Positions 8,889-16,939 of a DNA stretch of 64,000 nucleotides are shown piece by piece. The position numbers and the translations under genes were made by a program. Below the pieces are notes generated by a model. That model searched no databases, was not told the DNA's origin, and worked only from the letters and a program-made list of their open reading frames with translations. Source of the stretch: Aquimarina longa SW024 (GTDB taxonomy: Bacteria; Bacteroidota; Bacteroidia; Flavobacteriales; Flavobacteriaceae); assembly GCF_001401755.1 (NCBI RefSeq), contig NZ_AVQK01000014.1, forward strand, positions 186,001 through 250,000. The letters are read 5' to 3'. Each line of letters begins with the position of its first letter. Position 1 is the first letter of the stretch.

Positions 8889-9806
8889 ATGAAAGTACTT
8901 TTTGTAAGTAGCGGAAACACAATACATGGGATATCTCCTATTGTTTTTAATCAAGGAAATTCTTTGATTAAACTAGGACATGAAGTCTCGTTTTTTACGA
9001 TTAAGGGTAAAGGAATAAAAGGATATCTAAAACACATTTTTATACTTAGAAAATTTCTGAAGCAACAATCTTATGATATTGTTCATGCACATTATTCGCT
9101 TAGTGCAGCAGTTGCAGCAATGGCAGGAGGAAAACCACTTGTAGTATCCTTAATGGGGAGTGATGTTAAAGCCTCTAAGGCATTAAAATATGTAATTAAA
9201 ATATTCAGTTTTTTATTTTGGAAGAAGATTATAGTAAAATCCAGAGATATGAAAACATCTTGTGGTATTGCAACAGCATCCATTGTTCCTAATGGTGTAG
9301 ATTTTAGTAAGTTTAAACCGTTATCAAAGAAAGAAGCTCTAGAGATTACAAATTGGAATCCTAATAATCGTCATATTCTTTTTGCTGCAAACCCTAAAAG
9401 AAAAGAAAAAAATTATGCATTAACCCAAAGCGCTTATGAATTACTAGATCATAAAGATATAGAGTTACATTCCTTAATTGATATCCCTAATCAACAAATG
9501 CCAGCATATTTTAATGCCGCAGATGTCATAGTTCTTACCAGTCTTTGGGAAGGTTCTCCTAACGTAATTAAAGAAGCTATGGCATGCAATTGTAAAATCG
9601 TAGCAGTTAATGTAGGAGATATAAGTGAACTTATACAAAATACAGAAGGATGTTTTGTAACAAGTTTTGATAAAATAGATATATCCAATAAGATTACTAA
9701 AGCCTTAGAATATCATACAAAGACAACAGGGAGACAGGATATAGTACACTTAGATTCAGATATTATAGCCTCTAGATTATTAACCATTTATAAAGAAGCC
9801 CTATGA
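8889..9806 (+). CDS. Family 4 glycosyltransferase
   Basis: 305 aa, short for GT4 but with both halves present. The N-terminal MKVLFVSSGNTIHGISPIVF is followed by HAHYSLSAAVAAMAGGKPLV and LMGSDV, the usual substrate-side region. Residues about 215-255 have TSLWEGSPNVIKEAMACNCK and GDISELI, the donor-binding E-x7-E region. It presumably adds one sugar of the repeat unit on the cytoplasmic side. It starts 18 bp after the ATP-grasp gene, and its stop overlaps the next start by 4 bp (ATGA), so it belongs to the same operon. Confidence 0.86.
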   Translation: MKVLFVSSGNTIHGISPIVFNQGNSLIKLGHEVSFFTIKGKGIKGYLKHIFILRKFLKQQSYDIVHAHYSLSAAVAAMAGGKPLVVSLMGSDVKASKALKYVIKIFSFLFWKKIIVKSRDMKTSCGIATASIVPNGVDFSKFKPLSKKEALEITNWNPNNRHILFAANPKRKEKNYALTQSAYELLDHKDIELHSLIDIPNQQMPAYFNAADVIVLTSLWEGSPNVIKEAMACNCKIVAVNVGDISELIQNTEGCFVTSFDKIDISNKITKALEYHTKTTGRQDIVHLDSDIIASRLLTIYKEAL

Positions 9807-10807
9807 TTACTAAACCTTTTACCATACATCATAAGATTAGCCAACTAAGCCTAGAACAACAGCAAGCTTTTTTAAAAAATGATTTAGCAAACTTTTTCCA
9901 AACAATAGAAACACTGCATTTTTTTAATACAATAGGGTTAGAGACATTCACTTTTGCAGTAGAGTGTAATGAAAAAATTACTGCGTTTGTATCTGGAGTG
10001 ATTTATAAAGAAAGCGGAGTTAAATCCTTGTTTACTAGCAGAGCAATTATCTATGGAGGGCCTGTTTTTTCTGAAGAAGTAGAAGAAGAACATATTATAG
10101 AACTGTTTAAAACAGTTCTTAGAAACATAAAAAATAAAGTGGTGTATATAGAAATACGAAACTTTAATGATTATAGTAAATATGCAACTATTTTTGATGA
10201 AATTGGTTTTGAATATCTCCCACATTTAAATTTTCAATTAGAATGTAGTACTGAAGAAAATACTCGAAAAAAATTGAGTAGTAGTAAGCTTAGACAAATA
10301 AAGAAGAGCATAAAAGAAGGTGCAGAAATACGAGAAGCCAAGCATGAGTCTGAAATAGAAGACTATTATATCCTATTAGTAGATTTATATAAATCAAAAA
10401 TTAAGACACCATTACCAAAACTAAATTTCTTTACAACATTATGGAGTCAGGGAATTGCTAAATTTTTATTGATTTTTTATAAAGAGGAAGTGATTGGAGG
10501 AATCGTATGTCCCATATTTCAGGATAAAGTAATTTATGAATGGTATATCTGTGGTAAAGATGCTGTTTATAAAAACGTTTACCCTAGTGTGTTAGCAACT
10601 TGGGCTGCGATATTATATGCCTGTAAGAATGATATTAAGCTATTCGATTTTATGGGAGCCGGAAAACCTGATGAAGATTATGGAGTCAGAGAGTTTAAAT
10701 CAAAATTCGGAGGGGATCTTGTAGAACATGGTAGATTCATTTATGTTACCAATCCCATATTATATGGTTTTGGGAAAAGAGCGGTTAAAGTTTTAAAAAG
10801 TTTGTAA
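9803..10807 (+). CDS. FemAB/GNAT-like aminoacyl- or acyltransferase
   Basis: 334 aa made of two GNAT-like halves. This is the architecture of FemABX-type lipid II aminoacyltransferases and of the 'GNAT family' proteins found in exopolysaccharide loci. Visible marks are SKLRQIKKSIKEGAEI in the middle and, near the C-terminus, FDFMGAGKPDEDYGVREFKSKFGGD. That last segment corresponds to the conserved 'G......GV..FK..FGG' end of the family. FemX-type enzymes move an amino acid from aminoacyl-tRNA to an amino group. Relatives in glycan clusters may transfer other acyl groups. Sitting with an asparagine-synthase-like and an ATP-grasp gene, it supports an amino-acid-modified surface glycan (inference). 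It is translationally coupled to the preceding GT4. Confidence 0.75.
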   Translation: MITKPFTIHHKISQLSLEQQQAFLKNDLANFFQTIETLHFFNTIGLETFTFAVECNEKITAFVSGVIYKESGVKSLFTSRAIIYGGPVFSEEVEEEHIIELFKTVLRNIKNKVVYIEIRNFNDYSKYATIFDEIGFEYLPHLNFQLECSTEENTRKKLSSSKLRQIKKSIKEGAEIREAKHESEIEDYYILLVDLYKSKIKTPLPKLNFFTTLWSQGIAKFLLIFYKEEVIGGIVCPIFQDKVIYEWYICGKDAVYKNVYPSVLATWAAILYACKNDIKLFDFMGAGKPDEDYGVREFKSKFGGDLVEHGRFIYVTNPILYGFGKRAVKVLKSL

Positions 10808-10831
10808 CAGAGGAGTAATATATAAAATACT

Positions 10832-11899
10832 ATGAAAATTCTTATCGATATAGGCCACCCAGGACATGTACATTTATTTAGGAATTTTGCCTTTGAAATG
10901 CAAAAAAGAGGGCATGAGTTTTTATTTACATGTCGCGAAAAAGAATTTGAAATCGAATTATTAGAAGCAGCAGGACTTCCTTTTATTTCTTTTGGAAAGA
11001 AATATAACAGCACCTTAGGTAAAATTATAGGGCTAATTAAATTCGATATTCTAGAATTTATCCAAGGTCTTAAATTTAAACCTGACCTTTTGATGAGTCA
11101 TGGATCTCCTTATGCAGCTCATGCCTCTGCATTATTGGGTAAGCCTCATATATCTCTAGAAGATTCAGGCAATTGGGAACAGATGAAATTATACCTTCCT
11201 TTTACCTCCTGTGTACTTACTCCCAATGTATTAGTCGAAAATCTTGGAAAGAAACAAATTAAATATCAATCCTATCATGAGCTAGCATATTTACATCCTA
11301 ATTATTTTGAGGCAACAGAAAACTATGCCTCAATTCTAAAGTTATCGACTAATGATCCTTACGTAATCCTACGGTTTGTTTCCTGGAACGCCTCTCATGA
11401 TAAAGGGCAAACAGGTTTTTCCGAAAAAGAAAAAAGCAGAATCATAGAATATCTGGCATCTCGCTACAAAGTGTTTATTACATCAGAGGGTTATCTACCA
11501 GAGAAATATCATAAGTATAAAATTAAAATAGTACCAGAAGATATACACCAAGTACTTGCCGGAGCTAAGTTTTTTATCGGAGAAGGAGCAACAATGGCAG
11601 CAGAATCAGGAGTTCTGGGAACACCATCGATATATGTAAATTCTATACGAAGATCTTATAATGAAGATCAAGAAAAATATGGATTAGTATTCAATTTCCA
11701 AAATGAAGAAGGGGTATTGGATAAGATTAAAGAGTTAGAAAAAATACCAGATCTCAAAAATACATTTGCACAGAGACGTCAGAAACTATTAGAAGATAAA
11801 ATAGATATTACCGCTTTTATGGTTTGGTTTGTAGAAAACTATCCGCAAAGTAAAGAAACTATAATCGATAACCCCAAAATACAATTTGAATATAAATGA
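10832..11899 (+). CDS. DUF354 family protein, GT-B-like
   Basis: 355 aa. The start MKILIDIGHPGHVHLFRNF, the central DLLMSHGSPYAAHASALLGKP and the C-terminal FFIGEGATMAAESGVLGTPS are hallmarks of DUF354. This family has the UDP-GlcNAc 2-epimerase / GT-B fold and is common in archaeal and bacterial capsule loci. The exact reaction is not established for the family; sugar transfer or epimerisation are the likely options. The spacer to the FemAB-like gene is 24 bp, and the stop overlaps the next start (ATGA at 11896-11899). Confidence 0.8.
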   Translation: MKILIDIGHPGHVHLFRNFAFEMQKRGHEFLFTCREKEFEIELLEAAGLPFISFGKKYNSTLGKIIGLIKFDILEFIQGLKFKPDLLMSHGSPYAAHASALLGKPHISLEDSGNWEQMKLYLPFTSCVLTPNVLVENLGKKQIKYQSYHELAYLHPNYFEATENYASILKLSTNDPYVILRFVSWNASHDKGQTGFSEKEKSRIIEYLASRYKVFITSEGYLPEKYHKYKIKIVPEDIHQVLAGAKFFIGEGATMAAESGVLGTPSIYVNSIRRSYNEDQEKYGLVFNFQNEEGVLDKIKELEKIPDLKNTFAQRRQKLLEDKIDITAFMVWFVENYPQSKETIIDNPKIQFEYK

Positions 11900-12654
11900 T
11901 AGATTTTACCGTACGACGATATAAAAAATTGCTTCAGGCATTACTTAATAATGAATATCAATTTCAGACTTTTCAAGAGTTTATTATAACTCCACAAAAA
12001 AAGAGCATTATTCTTAGACATGATGTAGATTTATTACCTAAAAACTCACTGGTTTTTGCTCAGATCCAAGCTTCAAAAGGAATTAAGGGAACTTATTATT
12101 TTAGAGCCGTTCCAGAAAGTTGGGATAAAGAAGTAATTCTGGAGATAGCGACGCTAGGTCATGAGATTGGATATCATTATGAATGTCTTACTACTACCAA
12201 AGGTGATTTAGAATTAGGGATTTATGATTTTCAAAAAAACCTCTCTGAACTTAGAGCGCTAGTACCTGTCTCGACCATATGTATGCATGGTTCGCCACTA
12301 TCTAAATATGATTCTAAAGACCTTTGGAAAACATATAAATACCAAGATTATGGAATTATTGCGGAACCTTATTTTGACATCAATTATGACAAAATTTATT
12401 ATTTAACAGATACAGGTAGAAGATGGGATGGTCATAAAACTAGTGTGAGAGATCGAGTGAATACTGTATTTACCCGAAAATTTCATAGTACTTCAGAGAT
12501 TATTGAAGTTCTAAATGCAGCAGTTTTTCCTAATCAAGTAATGTTTACATTTCATCCTCAGCGATGGAATGATAATGTACTACAATGGAGTAAAGAATTT
12601 GTTATGCAAAATGTAAAAAATGTAGTAAAAAAGCATTTTTTTGTTAAACATTAA
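11896..12654 (+). CDS. Polysaccharide deacetylase-like (NodB fold) protein
   Basis: 252 aa. SIILRHDVDLLPKNS near residues 37-50 is the first NodB motif, with a catalytic and a metal-binding Asp in HDVD. LGHEIGYHYE near residues 87-97 supplies the metal His pair (H-x4-H spacing here). MFTFHPQRW near the C-terminus is the last motif. No signal peptide is visible, so it probably acts in the cytoplasm on a lipid-linked or nucleotide-linked N-acetyl sugar, exposing an amine. That would provide an acceptor for the amide-forming enzymes upstream (inference). It is the last gene of the tight plus-strand run; 460 bp without a gene follow. Confidence 0.8.
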   Translation: MIDFTVRRYKKLLQALLNNEYQFQTFQEFIITPQKKSIILRHDVDLLPKNSLVFAQIQASKGIKGTYYFRAVPESWDKEVILEIATLGHEIGYHYECLTTTKGDLELGIYDFQKNLSELRALVPVSTICMHGSPLSKYDSKDLWKTYKYQDYGIIAEPYFDINYDKIYYLTDTGRRWDGHKTSVRDRVNTVFTRKFHSTSEIIEVLNAAVFPNQVMFTFHPQRWNDNVLQWSKEFVMQNVKNVVKKHFFVKH

Positions 12655-13114
12655 AATGTGATATCTGATTTATAAGGATATGAGTATCTACATCATAAAG
12701 TCCTTCTGAGTTTGACTAATGCCATTACGCTATAGTATTTATTTTGATTATTAGCATATTAAAAGAAAACTGGTGGATCCTGGTTTATGTTAGAACGATA
12801 CTAATAGCCTATTTTTTTTAAAGTTTTATTTCTATCTAGGTTAGTCATGTATGACTTGTTTTTCTGTAACTAAAAAAAACAAGTCATTATGTTTTTTGGT
12901 TACTTTAACTAAGTTTTGCTTGCTTTTTTAACAAATATTGTAGTTTTTTTTACTAAGGTTAACGTTTCTTTTTGTTAAAAATTTAAATTCTCATTGTATT
13001 TAACAAGTAAATTTCTGTAAAACAGATGTTTGACTTAACTATTCTGCGGTAAATCCATCGACGAGATTCTTCCTAATTATTTATCTTTAAGGTAGTTAAC
13101 CAAAAAAATATATT
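12655..13114. other. Intergenic region inside the glycan locus
   Basis: 460 AT-rich bases between the deacetylase and the priming sugar transferase. It holds one strong hairpin (12851-12887). I see no small gene: plus-strand ATG frames close within about 11 codons. No clear TTTG-N19-TAnnTTTG promoter was found, although a start site for the downstream pair must lie here or the hairpin must be read through. Confidence 0.55.
12851..12897 (+). terminator. Strong hairpin with T-run downstream of the glycan operon
   Basis: ATGACTTGTTTTT (12851-12863) pairs perfectly with AAAAACAAGTCAT (12875-12887) across an 11-base loop. A six-T tract follows at 12892-12897. It lies about 200 bp after the deacetylase stop and 220 bp before the sugar transferase, so it could end the operon or act as an attenuator. 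Confidence 0.65.
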
Positions 13115-14383
13115 ATGCTCTTAGACCTGGAAAAAATAGGGATTCGTAAAAAAAAACCTTCGAGATTTTTATCAGATTATTCACCTCTTATAGAATTACC
13201 TAACAAGTCTATCTATAGAGAACTAATAAGTACTATAATAGATGTAGTTGCTCACCCTTTTAAGAACAAAAAAATTGAAGTTCTTAATAATTCTATTGCT
13301 TTAAGGACTAAACCTTATGTGCTAAGAGGTAATAATAAGGTTACTATTAGAAAAATAATCAGCAAAAAATTAGGGAATAATGTATGTGATTTTATTGCTA
13401 ATCATATAGAAGGGTATAAGTTATTCGATGTTCAACTATGTGATACCAGAAAGAAAGAAGATATTTTATCGTACCGTAAAGAGTCATATCCAGTGATTAT
13501 AAACTTACAAAAAGCTAATGATTACCTAAGAATTAATAAATTTTTTGAAGCTATTAATAAAAAATTACCAGAAGGTGGCGTATTTATTAATACCGTAGAA
13601 GTCTATGATAAAAGGAAAGAAAGGATTTTAATGAAATATCCTAAACCATTAAATTACATATATTATATAGGAGATTTTATAGTCCATAGGATACTTCCGA
13701 AATTAAAACTGACCAAAAGCTTGTATTTTAGGATAACTAAAGGATACGGTAGAGTATTAACCAAAGCAGAAATTTTGGGGCGTTTATATTCTTGTGGTTT
13801 TGATGTGATAGAAGAAAAACTAATAGATGATCAGTTGTATTTTATAGCTAAAAAAGAAAAACAACCCATATATGATATGAATCCTACTTATGGTCCATTA
13901 ATACGATTAAAACGAGTAGGTAAAAACAAGAAATCTATTAGTGTGTATAAGTTTAGAACGATGCATCCCTATTCAGAATATTTACAACCCTATGTATTTA
14001 ATAAAAATAATCTAAGAAAAGGCGGGAAGTTAAATAATGATTTTAGAATTTCTAATATAGGAAAAATCCTTAGAAAATACTGGATAGATGAGCTTCCTAT
14101 GATTCTTAATTTTATAAAAGGAGATATGAAGCTTATAGGAGGCAGACCTCTTAGTAATCATTATTTTAGTCTTTATACAAAAGAATTACAAGAAAAGAGA
14201 GTACGGTTTAAGCCTGGATTGATCCCTCCTTTTTATGCAGATATGCCAGAAACATTAGAGGAAATAATGGAATCAGAGATGAGATATTTAGAAGAATATG
14301 AAAAAAATCCTTTTTTTACTGATATCAATTATTTATTAAAAATAGTTAAGAATATTGTTTTTAAAGGAAAAAGAAGTTTGTAA
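13115..14383 (+). CDS. Bacteroidetes-type priming sugar-phosphate transferase
   Basis: 422 aa. The C-terminal half (from about residue 258) is the bacterial sugar transferase (phosphoglycosyl transferase) domain: LKRVGKNKKSISVYKFRTM, then WIDELPMILNFIKGDMKLIGG. The Asp-Glu of IDELP corresponds to the catalytic dyad of PglC/WbaP-type enzymes. The usual N-terminal re-entrant membrane helix directly before this core is absent. The preceding ~230 residues resemble the tail of a methyltransferase-like domain with one hydrophobic stretch (LNYIYYIGDFIVHRILPKL near residue 180). I recognise this layout from other Bacteroidetes exopolysaccharide loci. It should load the first sugar-phosphate onto undecaprenyl phosphate. 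The Wzc gene follows after 107 bp. Confidence 0.83.
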   Translation: MLLDLEKIGIRKKKPSRFLSDYSPLIELPNKSIYRELISTIIDVVAHPFKNKKIEVLNNSIALRTKPYVLRGNNKVTIRKIISKKLGNNVCDFIANHIEGYKLFDVQLCDTRKKEDILSYRKESYPVIINLQKANDYLRINKFFEAINKKLPEGGVFINTVEVYDKRKERILMKYPKPLNYIYYIGDFIVHRILPKLKLTKSLYFRITKGYGRVLTKAEILGRLYSCGFDVIEEKLIDDQLYFIAKKEKQPIYDMNPTYGPLIRLKRVGKNKKSISVYKFRTMHPYSEYLQPYVFNKNNLRKGGKLNNDFRISNIGKILRKYWIDELPMILNFIKGDMKLIGGRPLSNHYFSLYTKELQEKRVRFKPGLIPPFYADMPETLEEIMESEMRYLEEYEKNPFFTDINYLLKIVKNIVFKGKRSL

Positions 14384-14490
14384 GTATAAGTTCTAGTGAT
14401 TAGATAGTTTTTTTTACTTTATAGGATTGATATTAAAGGATATTAATTAAATTTATATTCTTTTTACTTAAAACCGAAATCACTTATTAG

Positions 14491-16851
14491 ATGAATTATG
14501 AAACCGATGATGACTCTGAAAATCTATTTATAAAAGAATTATTAGAGAAATATTTTACCCACTGGAAACTTTTTATATTAGCCTTTGTAATTTTTTTTAC
14601 AATAGGCTTTTTTTACATGAGATATACCCCTAAGCTATATCGAGTAACATCTAGTGTTTTAATAAAAGCCGAAAAAAATGGAATACTATCTGAACTTTCT
14701 GCTTTTGAAGACCTTTCTATATTTAAAAATGTGAATAAAGAAGTAGAGAATGAAATTCAAATCTTACACTCTAGACCTCTAATAGAAAATGTAATAAAAA
14801 AATTAAACTTAGATGTTCAATATTTTCATAAAACGAAGTACTCTAAGAGGCTTATAGAGCTTTCTAATAACTCACCTATAAAAGTTAATTTTATTGATGA
14901 TTCTTATTATAATAAAGGAGTAAGGTTTATAATCACAGTTCTTTCTGGAGGAAAATTTATAATAAAAGATAATGAGGAGAATTTTATAGCACAAGGAAAA
15001 TTTAACCAATGTATTGGCTCTGTGTTCGGAGACCTTATTGTAGAACCAGATTTTAGAATTCTTACACAATATATAAATACCAATATTTATGTTAGTGTCA
15101 CGCCTCTTTTGGATGCTGTAGAACTATATAAATCAGCTATTAAAATAGGCTTAACCAATAAACATACTAGTGTAGTAGGCTTAAGCATGACTACCATTGA
15201 TGTAGAAAGAGCAAAAAATATTCTTAATGCTCTTATCAAAGAATATAATGATGACGTGATTAATGATAAAAATCAAATTTCTACTAATACTGCCCAGTTT
15301 ATACAAGAACGATTACATATTATTAATAAATCATTAGATAGTTTAGAAAAAAATGTAGAATTTTTTAAATCAAAAAATAATCTTACTGATATTCCTGCAG
15401 AGACTTCTGTAATGCTTACTAATGCATCGAATAATGAAAAAGAGATTGTAGAAACTACAATACAAATTGGTCTTGCTGATTTCTTATTAGAATATCTAAA
15501 AAAATCTAAAAACGAACTTTTACCAGTAAATTTAGGTTTTACAGATCAATCAGCAGTATCAATGATTGATAAGTATAATAGTATTGCGTTACAAAGAAAT
15601 AGATTAATCAAAAGTTCTGGAACAGAAAATCCAGTACTAATCATTCAGAATGAAAAGTTATCAGATTTACAACTAAGCATACAACAAAGTTTAATAAATC
15701 TAAAAAAGACATTAGAGTTAAAAATTAAATCACTTAGAGGGAGAGATGTTAAAGTAAATGCTCAGATCGCATCATTACCAGAAAAAGAAAGAAAACTAAG
15801 AGATATACAACGGCAACAACAAATCAAAGAAACATTATTCTTATATCTTTTAGAAAAAAGAGAAGAAACCGCTATTTCTCTTGCAGCAACAGTATCTAAT
15901 GTAAAAATTATAGAAAAAGCATTTGCAACAAGAAGTCCTATAAAACCCAAAAAAAATATAGTTCTTATAGCATGTTTTTTAGCAACTATAATGATTCCTG
16001 TAATTATCATTTTTTTTAGAGATATAATGAACACTAAAATTAATGATATAAAAGAGCTAAAAAAAATAATAAAATTAACACTACTAGGAAGCATACCTTC
16101 ATCACCTAATGATAAAAAATTAGTAACTCCTAATGCTGATCGATCTATATTAGCAGAAGCATTTAGATTATTAGAAACTAATTTAGATTTTATTTTAGGG
16201 CATTCTGAAAAGAAAGGAAAAACAATGCTTGTAACATCTAGTATTAAAGGAGAAGGGAAATCTTTTGCTGCTAGTAACTTAGGAATAACACTTGGCCGAT
16301 CAGGTAATAAAGTAGCCTTGTTAGAAATGGATTTAAGATCTTCAGAATTAAAACAAAGCATGGGGGTTAAATCAAAAAAAGGGATTACAAATTTTATTGT
16401 AGATGAGTCGATGCGTCTTACTGATATACGAACTAATATAGAGGGGTTTAAAAACTTAGATGTTTTTACTTCGGGACCTAAACCACCGAACCCAGCAGAA
16501 TTACTGAAACACAAGCGAGTAAAAGAATTATTTGATTTTCTAAAAGAAGAATATGATTATATTATTATAGATACACCTCCTATTACAGTTGTAGCAGATA
16601 CATTGTTATTAAAATCCTATGCAGATTTATGTATTTATGTAGTACGACAAAAGTTTTCAGATAAAAGACTTTTAGATATCCCCAAAACACTTGTTCAGGA
16701 AAAAAGATTTACTTCATTAGCGATTTTATTTAATGATGTGGATTTTAAAAGAGTAGGGTATGGGTATGGCTACGGATATGGTTATGGAGAGACGACCAAA
16801 GAAATGAGTTTTTTTAAAAAAATGTTTAGCTTTATAGTAGGTAAAGCATGA
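14491..16851 (+). CDS. Wzc-type polysaccharide co-polymerase / tyrosine autokinase
   Basis: 786 aa inner-membrane protein. Residues about 30-50 and 490-510 are the two membrane helices that flank the periplasmic Wzz-type region with a long coiled coil (about 260-470). The cytoplasmic BY-kinase has Walker A (SSIKGEGKS, near 583), Walker A' (LEMDLRS, near 612) and Walker B (DYIIIDTPP, near 690). Autophosphorylation is expected on the C-terminal tyrosines of the regular GYGYGYGYGYG run near 756-766. The protein sets chain length and export of the polysaccharide, normally with a Wza-type outer-membrane channel, which is not in this window. It lies directly downstream of the priming transferase. 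Confidence 0.92.
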   Translation: MNYETDDDSENLFIKELLEKYFTHWKLFILAFVIFFTIGFFYMRYTPKLYRVTSSVLIKAEKNGILSELSAFEDLSIFKNVNKEVENEIQILHSRPLIENVIKKLNLDVQYFHKTKYSKRLIELSNNSPIKVNFIDDSYYNKGVRFIITVLSGGKFIIKDNEENFIAQGKFNQCIGSVFGDLIVEPDFRILTQYINTNIYVSVTPLLDAVELYKSAIKIGLTNKHTSVVGLSMTTIDVERAKNILNALIKEYNDDVINDKNQISTNTAQFIQERLHIINKSLDSLEKNVEFFKSKNNLTDIPAETSVMLTNASNNEKEIVETTIQIGLADFLLEYLKKSKNELLPVNLGFTDQSAVSMIDKYNSIALQRNRLIKSSGTENPVLIIQNEKLSDLQLSIQQSLINLKKTLELKIKSLRGRDVKVNAQIASLPEKERKLRDIQRQQQIKETLFLYLLEKREETAISLAATVSNVKIIEKAFATRSPIKPKKNIVLIACFLATIMIPVIIIFFRDIMNTKINDIKELKKIIKLTLLGSIPSSPNDKKLVTPNADRSILAEAFRLLETNLDFILGHSEKKGKTMLVTSSIKGEGKSFAASNLGITLGRSGNKVALLEMDLRSSELKQSMGVKSKKGITNFIVDESMRLTDIRTNIEGFKNLDVFTSGPKPPNPAELLKHKRVKELFDFLKEEYDYIIIDTPPITVVADTLLLKSYADLCIYVVRQKFSDKRLLDIPKTLVQEKRFTSLAILFNDVDFKRVGYGYGYGYGYGETTKEMSFFKKMFSFIVGKA

Positions 16852-16885
16852 TGTTTTCTAGCAATAGACTGTATATGATTACCAA

Positions 16886-16930
16886 TTATTCTTTGGATTT
16901 TATCTAAAAAAATAAAATCCAAAGAGTAAT
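16886..16930. terminator. Bidirectional terminator between wzc and prfC
   Basis: CTTTGGATTTTAT (16891-16903) pairs with ATAAAATCCAAAG (16912-16924), and the stem extends outwards with one mismatch. It lies between the convergent stops of the Wzc-type gene and prfC. Confidence 0.8.
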
Positions 16931-16939
16931 TAATATATG

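Noticed and set aside
15762..16514. 250-codon minus-strand frame
   Set aside because: Antisense to the kinase domain of the Wzc-type gene; the Ser/Phe-rich translation is a shadow.
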